From Selaginella moellendorffii (Eukaryota > Streptophyta > Lycopodiopsida > Selaginellales > Selaginellaceae), in contig NW_003314290.1 of assembly GCF_000143415.4 (NCBI RefSeq), positions 425,470-489,469 on the forward strand: 64,000 nucleotides of DNA, read 5' to 3'. The notes under the pieces are model-generated. The model did not search any database. It was not told the origin of the DNA and was given only the letters and a program-made list of their open reading frames with translations. Made by a program: the position numbers and the translations under genes. The stretch's first letter is position 1; every line of letters begins with the position of its first letter. This document shows positions 45,415-59,439 of the stretch, in pieces.

Positions 45415-45753
45415 CTACGATTTAGATGCCTTTCTCGAAGAGATTCTTCCCTTGAGCCAGCCAAGAATGCTCCGGGATCGCGATTTCTGGCCTCCAGCGC
45501 CATCGCAATCCACCATCGCGTCCGCGCTGCGAAATTGGAGATGCTTCATCGATCCTCCCCCGTGGCCAGTGCTAGCGCTGCGACCAAGCGTGGCAGGATG
45601 CTCACGATTTGTGATCATCTGATCGCCCCTCGCAATTGCAGCTTTGGATTGATTGTGGAACATCCCCTCCTCTGTAAACGTCCAGTTCTCCGCCCAGCTC
45701 AATCCCGAAGATCCCTGCCTCCGAAACGAGACGCCTCTCTTGAGCGTCGCCAT
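45415..45753 (-). CDS. Small basic protein, MAPK-substrate-like family, member D
   Basis: 112 residues; N-terminus MATLKRGVSFRRQGSSGLSW is identical to member C over its first 20 residues, and it ends ILGWLKGRISSRKASKS. The stop lies only 83 bp from tRNA-Ser copy 3, convergent with it. Confidence 0.72.
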   Translation of the reverse strand: MATLKRGVSFRRQGSSGLSWAENWTFTEEGMFHNQSKAAIARGDQMITNREHPATLGRSASTGHGGGSMKHLQFRSADAMVDCDGAGGQKSRSRSILGWLKGRISSRKASKS

Positions 45754-46231
45754 GGGGAAACAAATCCAGCAAAAATTTCTGTCAAGAACGATGAGATTTC
45801 GGCAGGAATCGCTAGAAAAGATGGAGTTTCTGAGGGAGGAAGCGAAGAACCCTACCGAAGAAAGCAATGGATCGCGCTCTCGTATTTGTTATAGCAGCCT
45901 ACGTGGCACTATAGCAGGCATGGCACGATGACGAATATAGAGTGATATAATCACGTCAAGCGTAGCTTGTTTCCATCGTCCAATTCAATGAACGTTTGTT
46001 GTTGAGGGTCATGGATGTCGAGCACCATGCTAGAGATTTTCTTTTAGATTTTTGTTGTATGGAACTGGTAGTTGATAGTGTGGTGGTTCCTGTGACTAGA
46101 TTTAAAGTCATTTCAAGCCTGCCAAACTCATGATTGGTATGAGCATATTCCTGATTTTTAATGGTTATGTATAATCTAAATTAAGCTCCAATAATCATTG
46201 AACTAGGTAATAATTAAATTTATAATGTGAT
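45754..46231. other. Intergenic, promoter side of member D
   Basis: No further gene or repeat recognised; AT content rises toward 46220. Confidence 0.45.
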
Positions 46232-46303
46232 GTCGTTGTAGTATAGTGGTGAGTATTTCCGCCTGTCACGCGGACGACCCGGGTTCGATCCCCGGCAACG
46301 GCG
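46232..46303 (+). tRNA. tRNA-Asp (GTC)
   Basis: 72-nt cloverleaf: acceptor GTCGTTG/CAACGGC, D arm TAGTATAGTGGTGAGTA, anticodon loop CTGTCAC giving GTC, and B box GGTTCGATCCC. A run of Ts follows at 46311. Confidence 0.95.
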
Positions 46304-46360
46304 CAAATATTTTTTTTCTTTAGTAGATTCAGTATGCTTATTACGATATTTAGGGTTTAA

Positions 46361-48144
46361 ATGATTGACAGACTACTCAGAGCGCGCCCAGAGAAATTCG
46401 GGTCAATTGTGGACAATGCGGCTGATTTCCGATTCCAGGTACAATTTTCCGAGGTTGCCGAGGACGAGATCGGCACTCCCTGCCTTGTTCGCCATGGATT
46501 CCGTGCTGGATCCGAGTATTTCTATCCAGCCAGGTATAAGTTCTTGTTTTCTTATTGTGAGATCTTGTTTAAATGGATGTTTTGCAGTGCTATAAAATTC
46601 TGTGGAGTGATAGCAGCATTGCTAAAACTCGGACGCGTCAGGGAGACTATGGGTTCGCCATACTCTTTCTTGTTAGCACTTGAAACTTTTTTTTGTTGAT
46701 TTTCCACAGGACCTGGGATTTCCTGTTCTAGTGCTCTCCAGTTTTATCCTTTAAACGAAGGAGGACTTTTGGAGCAATATGATGCGAGCAATCTGGATGG
46801 CCAAAGGATCACTGTTGCTCATGAGCTTCGAAAGCTATTCCTGGTATTCGTTTCTTTGGATATATCTTTCATTTCATCCTTCTCATATAAATGTGTTGTT
46901 GACAGGCCTCGGACAATCGAGCTTTCAATCGGCTGTATGATTTTGTTGGCCACCGCTGGCTGAACGAGACAATGTGAGCGTTTTCAAGCAGCAGCATGAC
47001 AAAAGAAAAAAAAACACACAAACAACTTTCGGATACACTGTAGGTGGCACGCAAATCTTCCCAGCGCAAGGCTTCGCCATCACCTCGCAGGAAATTTCTC
47101 GTCGTCCAGTGGCATGAACATTACTTGCAGACCGGTTGGATTCGAAGAGCGCGCTGCTGTTCCTCCGAAACGGAGTGGTCTAACTCTGCCAGGAAACACT
47201 CCCTCGCAGGGACTGCAAGTAGGGAACGCTTACATCGCAGATGGAAGCTTGGTAACTATTCATCCATTCTCTTCTTTCCGATCGGAAAACTCTTCTAAGA
47301 AATGACTTGCCAGGTGAACGAGCCCATGGATTTCTCCGGGAAGAACTCCATCAGCCTTCTCGACCTCCAAAACCTCTTGATCAAAGTCACCCGACCGGAC
47401 ATCCACGTAAGTTTGCGTCTGTAAAATCAGTTTATATATCGCTCACGCTTTGGCTGCTGTATGAATGAAGTTAGATAATTCTCCTCTCGATCTGGACGAG
47501 GAAACATCAAAGCTGCTAATGGAAGCAATGTCTCAGTATCCAGCCGAGTCCTCCAATCCTCAGTACTATCACTACCCGGACGATTTTTGCAAGGTGAAGA
47601 ACCATCTTATCTAGTTTGATCGTCTCATCGCAAAGAGTTCCTTGCAGCTGTTCTTGCCGGGGCTATGCCGGGTGCGCAGCAAAGGAGCTCTGCGGATTTA
47701 CAACAAAGTTGGCCAGGCATTTGGCTTCACAACCGAGAACGCGTAAGCAGCTCTTGCGATGGTTTTCCTAGTTTCGCGAAATCCTTCTCTCGCAGCTATG
47801 TCGTCGACGTAGAAACCGGGAGGAGCTTCTTCCTGGCCGCAACGATCTATACAAACGCAAACGGGGTTGTCAACGATGATCGCTACGAGTATGGCATTGC
47901 AGAGACGGTGATGGCGGATCTCGCCGAAGAGATCGCTCGAGCAGTGTGGCAAATCCCGCCAGAGATCGTCAATCTGGATTGCACGCCATCAAGGCAGCAG
48001 CAGCGCGAAAAGATCGAGTCAAATGCTCGGCAAACGAGCCAAGCGACAGAGAAACCGCGAGATCTTCCATGCAAGTTGGAAGATCCAGCGAAATTCTCGT
48101 CGCGCGCGGCGAAATCTTCGTATGTTTACTTTGTCGATGAGTAA
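46361..48144 (+). CDS. SxxK serine hydrolase, class A beta-lactamase-like fold
   Basis: Nine exons: 46361-46533, 46588-46652, 46710-46843, 46906-46973, 47044-47251, 47314-47406, 47471-47593, 47648-47742, 47796-48144; 435 residues. I see the three active-site signatures of the penicilloyl-serine transferase fold in the right order: SAIK (58-61, SxxK, preceded by FYPA), SDN (126-128, in ASDNRAFNRLYDF) and KVG (308-310, in IYNKVGQAFGF). The bacterial relatives are the PF13354-type serine hydrolases. There is no obvious signal peptide, which is unlike secreted bacterial enzymes. The C-terminal 70 residues are a polar, Gln/Glu-rich tail. The plant substrate is unknown. Distances between motifs exceed those of true beta-lactamases, so antibiotic hydrolysis should not be assumed. 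Confidence 0.8.
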
Positions 48145-48189
48145 CGCTCAAATTTTCATCTTGGCGGGCCTAGGTTTAGGGTTTATGCG

Positions 48190-50675
<2,486 letters not shown>

Positions 50676-50856
50676 CCAATAGCGCGTCTCAAAATGTTTT
50701 TCGGCCACTAGGTACTGAAAGAGTTTTGTAACGCTGGCCGTGCATTGTCTCGTTGAATTTACATTTCTTTTGAGCGAGCTAAACTACCAATTGGTCCTGC
50801 ATAACCAGCCAAGGCATCAGTTTGTGTCGCTCGCAATTCGTCACAGCTTACCATCT

Positions 50857-52187
50857 TCACTGGATGAGAAACCAATCTACTGGCAGGTCTCGAAGAAGGG
50901 CCTGCATGAAGTGCTTGCGCTGGAGCATGGGACGCCCTGGGCCTCCTGTCCCGAGTTGTTTCTGAGCTTGAAATTCCCGTAGGCATATTTCCGAGGCGTC
51001 GCTGGTCTGCACAACGAAGGTTTCGTAAAAGCTTTCGTAAATCAGAGGACGAGCACAGTTAACGTACCAGCCTCCTCAAGTCCGAATATGTCAACTTCTC
51101 GGTCAGCTCTGCAATTCGCTGGAAGTCCACGTCGTCCGCAACAGATTTGTTGGTCAAGAGAGTCCGCAGCATGACTTCCCTGCCAGTCTCTTCAGGCAGC
51201 TGGAACTCCAGCGTTTTCGTGGCGTCCTGGAGCTCCTCAGCCTGCCTAGTTTAGTCGAAGCCAAAACAGTTTGGAGTGTTAGAAGCTAGAACAAGCACTG
51301 TCCGAGAGCTAGAACTCACTTTTTCGCAGCCATTATGACACGGACGTGATCACTCGCCAAGAGCGTTTTCACCACTTCAACCAGCTTGTCCCAGTCCTTC
51401 TCTGCGATCAGCTCTTCGGTCTCATCGAAATACACGAGTGTCGGTTCTGCTGCCTTTGCCAGGCTAAACAGCTTTTCGATCGAGTCCGGTCCTCGCATCA
51501 TGAGTCGTCGTCCCTGGAACCACGAAAAGCTTAACAAAGAGCGAAGAAAACAAGGACGGAAAGAACTGAAAAGAACCTCCACATAGACGAAGTTGAGGCG
51601 AGCTTCATGGCAAGCAGCTTTGGTCACCGTTCTTTTCCCGCAGCCAGATGGACCACAAAGAAGCAAATAGCCCGACTGCAACAAAGAGTCGAGACACAGA
51701 TAAGTCACCTCGAAAGTTCCAGTGAGAAAGGATGTGATCTCGCTGCGAAGAATTGTAGGCGCGTAGACCAAATCCCAGCCGATTGTCGGTATTCCTTCGA
51801 ATCCAACCTCTCTGGACGAACGAGGCACCCTAAACTTCGTGATTTTGCGAAAGATTTCGAGTAAAGATTGCTCATCTCGATCAAAATCAGCCAATTTACC
51901 ATGAAATCTTCGGTCCTCACGAACATGAGTTGCAGATCGGCCTCATGGAACCTCTGGCGGAGGCTGCCCCCATGCGCTTCCATATGCGCTCCAACGTTCC
52001 TAGCTACAGCACGCAAACCTGCCTCCTTGCACAGCTTCTTGAGCTCTTCCGCATTGTAGCCCGCGGTGGCGATCACTGCCGCATCGACGCTGAAATCCGG
52101 CGAAATCCTCATGGGCTGCACGATCAGCGCCTCGATCACTTGCCCCCTCGCCTTGGCGGAGAGAAGCTCTTCGTCGGGAGCGTCCAT
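50857..52187 (-). CDS. 5'-truncated AAA protein (CDC48C-like D1 lid plus D2)
   Basis: Six exons: 52187-51900, 51834-51709, 51675-51577, 51513-51320, 51245-51068, 51006-50857; 344 residues. It begins inside a D1 lid (APDEELLSAKARGQVIEAL, then GYNAEELKKLCKEAGLRA) and then has a D2 core with Walker A GPSGCGKRT, Walker B LVYFDETEEL, a lid (LTYSDLRRL) and a CDC48-like tail ending DWFLIQ. The D1 ATPase core is missing and no coding sequence is visible upstream. In D2 the residue after the Walker Lys is Arg instead of Thr/Ser, and the pore and sensor segments are weak, so ATP hydrolysis is doubtful. Splicing and frame are intact, so it may still be expressed. Confidence 0.75.
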
Positions 52188-53964
52188 GTCGAAAACAAGG
52201 GCAAAATTTTGAGCGGGAATGCCTCACAACAACGAATAGAACGATGCCGCGTGGAAGATTTTAAATAGAAGAGTTAGATTAAACGGTTTTCTACTGTAAA
52301 CTGAGGGGATTCTTCCTGGAAATCCATTCTAGCGACAACTTTGCCATCTCGTGGACATTATTACGTGGGAAGCGCACGGGGTGTTTGATCTCTTAGAGCA
52401 TTCGGATCTGGAATGGCTCCTGTGCATTTTCCTTGTGGATATACAAACAATGACGTGGACACCAAGTGTTAATTTACTCAAAATGTAATGCAAAGACATA
52501 TATATATATACATATACATATATATGTGTGTGAATATTACAAACCTTCCCCTTTGAAAGAAGTAAAGTACTTTACCCTTATCTGAAGAAAATAAGGTAAA
52601 TAAAAGAAAATAAGAAAAAATTAAGGAAAAAATAAAGAAAAATTAGCAATTGTCAAAGCATAAATAGGGAAATAAGAAGGAGGCTTCTTATTTTAAAAGA
52701 CTCTATAAAATAAAATGCCAAATAATAGTATAAAGTATTTCGGCCAATACAAGATAAGTAAAAAGATTTACATCATTCAACTTGTTCAACACATAACTCA
52801 ACATTTAAGAAAAAACAATCAAAGACTTTGCTAACAAAATAAAAGCAAAACTCTCAACTTAAACACACCTTACATTTAAATTAGTATGAGGAGAATGTAA
52901 TCTCTTAGATATTTAGGGTTAAAAGTTTATAGAGTTCAAAATTTAAAGACCCTTAAAGAAAGGGGGTGCATTGTTGTTTATGAATTCTTTTCCTTTATAT
53001 TTGAATTTGAATTGATTATTTTTTAATTTGTTCTTTTTAGTTATTTATAAAGTACATAAACACTCAATTCAACATTGAATTAAGAATAGAATCACAAAAG
53101 ACAAAATTGGTTAAGATGCTAGAAGAAGAAAATGCTGCAAATAAAAAAGAAATATTATGAATTTGCAGGAAAGGTTGGGAGATTAAAAAAAGGATAAGAA
53201 AGAGCAAAAGACAAAGTAAAAGAATTATATGGTTGATTAAAGGATTGACATCTACCTTGTGAAATCTTTAATTGATCTTCAAAGCTATCATCAAAATAAT
53301 TAAATTCTTTATTAGCAAGAGTTCACTCAAATTTGTAAATATTGTCTTCCTATTCAATCTAAACATCCTCTAAAAATCTGATTACATCATTTATAACTCT
53401 GTAATCAATGTTTTAATCACAATCGCAAAATCAGAAAACACTAAAAATAGGAAAAAAAATATATAATCACATTCCATGGAAACTAAAGATAACAAAACAT
53501 CAAAAATTGAAATAGTATCAACAAAATCATGCCACACAAACACTAAAAGCTTGATTTGAAAAGAATTCATTTGCAAGAACAATTGCCAAATGGCAACAAT
53601 GATGTATTAACTACAACCTCCAATCATACACTCTTTAATTGAACACTGCATAGTATGGCAGAAGAAAAAAATGCAATGAAGATCAAAGGAAAAATAGATA
53701 AATAATTATAAATCTTCAATCTGGCAAAAAACTAATATAGGTTTAGATCAAGGGATAAGAATAAATCACAATTCGTAATACTAAGTACTTTTCAGAGATT
53801 ATCTTCAACACCACTTACCTTCACCTGAATTGAATAAATATTTTAATTAGGTGGGGTTTAGACCCGTCCATATATATAGTAATGGATAGACCAAATTTAA
53901 TCTCACCAACTATATTATTATAATTAGCATGTTTACTAGCAATTTAATGGTAAACTTTTGCTAA
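52188..53964. other. AT-rich spacer between two copies of the AAA gene pair
   Basis: 52188-52480 is the 5' flank of the truncated AAA gene and is repeated at 55263-55510. From about 52490 to 53960 the DNA is very AT-rich with a short TATATA/CATATA tract at 52497-52527. No gene, terminal repeat or target duplication is recognised. Confidence 0.55.
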
Positions 53965-54697
53965 ACTATGATTGCAAAGGCAGCGGTGTGTCAAGGTAAA
54001 GATGCCGTGCTAGCTTGAGATTTCAAGGGCCTGAGCTATTAGGCAAGTATCTTCAAGACAGCGAAGAACACTCTTTAGGCCTTTGTGTTATCTGCCTTGA
54101 TGAGGTAAGCCTCCAGTTTCGTTTGTTCCGACGCTCAAGCAAACGTTTATCCAGGAGGATTCTTTGTGTTCAAAACGAGGGACTGATCGTGTTGTGAACC
54201 GATTTTTGGTGGAGATGGACGGTTTGCAAGAGTTGAATGATGTGATTGTCGAACAGGACTTCTCTACTCTATACCAATTAGAGTTTGTATCTAACCTTTT
54301 TTGCTCTATGTGCTTTTCAAGGATTGAGGCAGTGGAGCTTTCACTGTGGACACGCGAGCCTCTTCATCGGGAAGAGGTATTCGGACATGGTGGCCAAGCC
54401 GTCCTGGACGAAGGAAAGCCTTCTCACGCTTAAGAGGCTTTTGGCAGCTGGAGTTGATCTGGCCAAGCTCGCAAAATCAGCTCAGCTCGAAGGCTTGAGC
54501 GGGAGTCATCTCTCCGAGCTCGTGAGTTCCCCGGTTTTGCTTCTTGGAAGTTGATGGGAAAACTCCTGTGTGTTTCTTTCAGGTTGAGCACTGCTGAAAT
54601 CTGCCAGCGTCACTTCGAGACGGCGCGCGAGAAATTGGGGAAGCGTTTAGCCAGAGTTGCAAGCGTCGATAACAATCGAAGGTGTTCCAATGCGTGA
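53965..54697 (+). pseudogene. Decayed copy of CDC48C exons 4-8
   Basis: Matches 49785-50640 in the same exon-intron order, including intron sequences, so it came by DNA duplication and not through mRNA. Deletions remove most of exon 4, parts of exon 5 and the sensor region of exon 6. An inverted-looking scramble occurs at 54335-54420, where sequence corresponding to exon 7 reads partly in the opposite direction. Confidence 0.85.
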
Positions 54698-54789
54698 CGG
54701 CTCTATGACAAATTTGCGTGCCTATTGCCAAGTCACGAAATTTTGTTCGTCCACTGAAAGATGGAAGCAATAAACAATTAACCTTAAGA

Positions 54790-55262
54790 GTCGAGACATA
54801 GATATAAGCCACCTGGAAAGTTTCCTGTGTAGAAAAAGGATACAATCTCATTGCGAAGATTTGTAGGCCCGTAGATCGAATCCCAGCCGATTCTCGGTAT
54901 TTCTTCTCAGAAGGCACCCTTTGAAGCGCGCCTCCTGGACAAAACAGAGATTTTGCCTCGTCTCGATCAAAATCTGCCAGATTTACCATGAAATCTTCCA
55001 GATCGGCCCCATGGACCCCTTGGCGGAGGCTTCCCCCATGCGCTTCCAAATTGTTCCTATCTATAGCGCGCAAACCTGCCGAGTCGTTGCACAGCTTCTT
55101 GAGCTCTTCCGCATTGTAGCCCGCGGTGGCGATCACTGCCGCATCGACGCTGAAACCCGGCGAAATCCCCTCATCGGCTGCACGATCAGCGCCTCGATCG
55201 CTTGCCTCCTCGCCTTGGCGGAGAGAAGGGATTGTAGGGCAAACTTTTGCGCGGGAACACAA
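54790..55262 (-). pseudogene. Decayed copy of the truncated AAA gene
   Basis: Corresponds to exons 1-2 of the gene at 50857-52187 (GYNAEELKKLC is still readable near 55110) with frameshifts. Exons 3-6 are missing, because the copy jumps from the exon 2 region straight to the CDC48C remnant. Confidence 0.85.
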
Positions 55263-55859
55263 CGAATAAACTGGTGCCGCGTGGAAGATTTTAAGAGATA
55301 GAGTTAAGATTAAATTCTAGCTCTCGTGTCGCATCATTGACGGATTCCCATCTCATGGATATTCTAGCGACGACTTTGCGCCATGCGAGGCACTTCATCT
55401 GCTAGAGCATTCCGATCCGGAATAGCGCCCGTGCGTTTTTCTCGTGGATATACGGTGCCCGATCAACAATGACGTGGACAGTAAGTGTTAATTTACTCCA
55501 AATGTAAGACCGACGATTTTGAAAGAAAGCCTTTGAAGCTATGCCGCAATGAAGCTTGCTGTTCCATCGCTAGGGTTCTCATCCTCTAGGGCTTGGGGCG
55601 AGGCCTGTGGCAGCGGCGGGGAGCCGCGGATCTCTGGGAAGGTAAGATCTCACCGCGGGAGCGGCGCCTTCGGGAATCTCTTTCTGCCAGAGCTAGATTT
55701 TTCATTCTCTTGATTGAAATTTGGATTTCCAGGATCGAGGAGAGCGTCCAGGAATGCGGCTGTAATTCGCTCGACCATGCTGTTGCTGCCGTGTATCGAC
55801 CGGTAGCGTGTTTCGTCCGCACGGATTTCGCCCAAATTTCGCTCCACTGCGAATCAAGG
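55263..55859. other. Duplicated flank and 5'UTR of the vacuolar sorting receptor
   Basis: 55330-55510 repeats 52315-52485. From about 55560 GC content rises, and 55620-55740 contains a possible 5'UTR intron (GGTAAGATCTCACC at about 55640, TTTCCAG at about 55730). Confidence 0.5.
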
Positions 55860-58330
55860 ATGGATGCATGGTCTACTCTCTCAATTTTGCTACTGCTGCT
55901 GCTAGTAGCGCCAGACGTGCATGGAAAATTCCTGGTGGAGAAGAACAGTCTCAGCGTGACCTCGCCAGATTCGCTCAAAGGCACGTACGATAGCGCTATT
56001 GGGAATTTTGGTGTTCCACAGTATGGTGGGACTATGGTTGGAACTGTGACTTATCCGAAGGATTCGAGGATGGCATGCAAACCGTACAGTGATTCCGATA
56101 CTTTCAGGAGGAAATCCGGTGGGCTTCCCAACGTGGTGCTTGTCGATCGAGGAGGTGAGCTCACGATTCTTTGCTCACTTCTACTAAATTTTTCTCTCCA
56201 GATTGTTACTTCGCTTTGAAGGTTTGGAACGCACAAAACGCTGGAGCGGCTGCTGTACTGGTTGCGGATGATAGAACCGAGCCTCTGATCACCATGGACT
56301 CTCCAGAGGAGGACTCTGCGGCGTCCGAGTACGTGGAAAACATCACGATCCCTTCGGCTTTGATCGAGAAAAGTTTCGCGGATAAGCTCAAGAGGGCTCT
56401 CTCGGACAACGAGATGGTGAACATCAACCTTGACTGGAGGGAGTCGCTTCCACATCCGGACGACAGGGTGGAATACGAGTTCTGGACCAATAGCAACGAC
56501 GAGTGCGGACCGAAGTGTGATGCACAGAAGGAATTCGTGAAGAACTACAAGGGAGCAGCACAGATTCTTGAGCGAGGTGGCTACACACTTTTCACTCCTC
56601 ACTACATTACCTGGTACTGTCCTCAAGCGTTCATCTTGAGTAAACAGTGCAAGTCCCAGTGCATCAATCATGGACGATACTGCGCGCCGGATCCAGAACA
56701 AGACTTTAACCGGGGCTACGATGGAAAAGATGTAGTGGTAGAGAATCTCAGGCAGCTCTGCGTTTTCAAGGTTGCTACCGAGGAGAGGAAACCATGGGTA
56801 TGGTGGGACTACGTTACTGATTTCCAGATCCGGTGTCCTATGAAGGAGATGAAGTACAATGAGGCTTGCGCGGAGGACGTTCTCAAGGCTTTGGGTAAGA
56901 ACCTGCTTGTCTTCACTTATTTCACTGAAAACTGTTTCTAATGTTGGCCTCTTCTAGATATTCCTGTGCACAAGGTGCGCGACTGTATGGGGAATCCAAA
57001 CGACGACAAGGATAATGCTGTTCTGAAATCCGAGCAAGACGCTCAGGTTTGTGGTGTCTAATAGGCATAATTTTCTCTTACATTCGAAGCACAGGTGGGA
57101 CATGGCAGCCGTGGTGACGTTACCATTTTGCCAACACTAATAGTGAATAACAGGCAGTATAGAGGTATCACTAGAGTCCTTGGAGAGTCTTACTGATATA
57201 TCTTTGGTGCAGGCAAGCTGGATAAAGCCGCGGTGCTGAAAGCTATTTGTTCGGGTTTCCAAGAAACTACAGAGCCAGCCGTCTGTTTGAGTGAAGGTAG
57301 ATTCCGATCATTCAAGGACTCTTCCGTTGAAGCTTTTTTCAGATATGCAAACAAACGAATGCCTTACGAACAATGGGGGATGCTGGCAGGACAAGAGCGC
57401 GAACGTCACCGCATGTAAAGTAAGTTATCAGATTTTATTCTTGTTTGCAGTCAGCTTTTTCGTCTTTGCAGGATACTTTCCGTGGAAGAGTGTGCGAGTG
57501 TCCCATTGTGCAAGGCGTGCAGTACAGCGGAGATGGATACAGTCACTGTGAAGGTACTTGTGAAATCTATCTTCTCTGTGATAGTTCTAATGTCCTGCGT
57601 TGTTTAGCTCTCGGACCTGGGAGATGCAAACTTAATAATGGAGGATGCTGGCAGCATACTCGAAACGGTGTAACTCATACAGCATGCTCGGTAAGAAAAT
57701 TATCTAGCAGGACTCTTTACAAACAAAGTTTACGCATGCAGGATAGACAATTGAAAGGATGCCAGTGCCCCTCCGGTTTCAAGGGAGACGGTTTTAACAC
57801 TTGCGAAGGTGAGCACAAACCAAAAAGCTTTCAACGTTCTTATATAAGTTCCCGTGATTCTCTCCCCAGACATCGATGAATGTCGTGAGCGCGTCGCCTG
57901 CCAGTGCCCGGATTGTACTTGCAAGAACACTTACGGTAGCTATGACTGCTCCTGCAGCGGTGATCTTCTTTACATGCGAGAACACGATACTTGCATAAGT
58001 AAGTTCCTTGGGATGTTTCCACAGGCTTGATTTTATTGGTTTCTTTCGCTTTCCAGGCAAGAAAGGCTCCACCGCGAAAGTTGGCTGGGTTGTCATCTTC
58101 ACTGTTCTTGGTGGACTCTCAGCTGCCGCTATCGCTGGCTACGTTGTTTACAAATACAGGCTCCGGGTAATATCAATTCGTGCTCGCTTGATCCAGCAAA
58201 ACTTAACGTTCTCTACTGGAAACTTTTCCTGTAGTCTTACATGGATTCGGAGATTAGAGCTATCATGGCACAGTACATGCCGCTCGACAGCCAAAACGAC
58301 GTGCATCACCACTTGCAAGAGGATGCTTGA
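55860..58330 (+). CDS. VSR: Vacuolar sorting receptor (VSR/BP-80)
   Basis: Twelve exons: 55860-56154, 56202-56894, 56958-57046, 57095-57164, 57213-57296, 57343-57419, 57472-57553, 57608-57690, about 57744-57810, 57870-57998, 58057-58166, 58235-58330; 624 residues, the normal VSR length. A type I membrane receptor that carries soluble cargo from Golgi or TGN to the vacuole. In order: signal peptide ([16 protein letters not shown]), protease-associated domain to about residue 170, the VSR central region ([32 protein letters not shown]), EGF-like repeats ([26 protein letters not shown]...), one transmembrane helix at about 563-585, and a short cytosolic tail with the AP-binding tyrosine motif YMPL at 606-609. 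Start taken at the ATG followed by the signal peptide. Confidence 0.96.
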
Positions 58331-58427
58331 TTGTATATGTAACTATCAATGTTGTTACAACAGGACAGGTAAATGCATCGTTTTTCTTACTCGAGAAATC
58401 TCTGGTCTTATTGTGCTATGCGATCTT

Positions 58428-59439
58428 TCAATCCTGTTCATCGGCCTCTTCTTGAGATCGAAGAAAGAGGTTGAGCTTCGATTTAAAGTTTGCCGGGACT
58501 CTCACAGGCTTGTAGTTCCTATCCAGGCAAACAGCGGTGGCCTTGGCCTCCAAAACTGCCTGTGAAAGAAAGGAGAAGATTTTAGTTCCTGGAGACTTCA
58601 CGGGACAAGAATCACCTCTTGGTTTGGAAGCTTGTAGATGGTTTGCTCGAAGAAGATCCTAGCGGCCGACGAGCTGCTGATCCTGGCAGTGACCACAAAG
58701 TCCTCACCGCTCTGGCTGTCTCGAGCGAATCAAAACTCTTGCAATCACAGTTTGCAAGAGAAGTTTGCACGTACTCGTAAAGGAGAGAGGAACTTCATCG
58801 AGAGATCCGACAGCGCAAGCGCCTCGCCAGTTCTAGCGATGGAGTCTGCGTTGATTCCCATCTCCTCGAAGAGCTCGTGCCGTGCTAGAAAAAAAAAAAG
58901 AAAAGCTCGAGCTTGTTTGGAGCGCTCTAGAGAAACTTAGAATCGTTTACCGTGCTGGCAGTAGCTCGCATAGATCGCGTTATTGACGACTCCATACTGA
59001 TCTAGCTCATAGTCCCGGACTTTGAGCTTCACTTCGTAAGGCTTTCTCATACTGAAAGAAAAAGTCACGAGTCAGTCCTTCGGAAAATCCGCATGCAATG
59101 AGCAATAGAAACCACGAAATCTAAGAAGAAAAGCATGGAGTTTAGCTCCACAAAATCACTCGAGCGACGGACTCTGGGGATTCACGCCGCCGCTCAGCGC
59201 GAGGAGCACGGATCTTGCATTCGTTTCTACACTCCTGATGACAATATCTCATCGGCAGGAGCTCTAGCCAATGCGATGGCGGAATCTCAAAATCCCAAGG
59301 GGCAAAGCTCTCACCTGAGCGATCCGAGCGTCTGGAGACCATCGACAAAGCTGGACCTCACGGCAATCGATCTGGCGCAGCGCCGCGGCACGAATCCAGA
59401 GAAGCCGGGCAAGGCTCTCGCTGGAGGAAGAGCCTCCAT
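58428..59439 (-). CDS. Plastid hot-dog acyl-ACP thioesterase (ALT/DHNAT-like)
   Basis: Five exons: 59439-59315, 59051-58951, 58884-58775, 58711-58616, 58559-58428; 187 residues. The N-terminal 45 residues form a transit-like peptide, followed by a single hot-dog domain: [20 protein letters not shown] holds the catalytic Asp and the surrounding Asn-rich loop, and HELFEEMGI gives the central helix. Plant ALT enzymes of this form release medium-chain and keto fatty acids from acyl-ACP. The first intron (263 nt) is longer than the others in this region. The gene is convergent with the VSR, with stops about 100 bp apart. Confidence 0.93.

Noticed and set aside
46361-48144. Calling the SxxK protein an antibiotic-resistance beta-lactamase
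   Set aside because: Only the fold signatures match; motif spacing, missing signal peptide and the plant intron structure argue for another role.
51835-51899. Apparent frameshift in the truncated AAA gene after EDFM
   Set aside because: An intron of about 65 nt with a GTAAAT donor and a CGAAG acceptor restores phase 0 and gives FRVPRSSREVGFEGIP, the expected start of D2.
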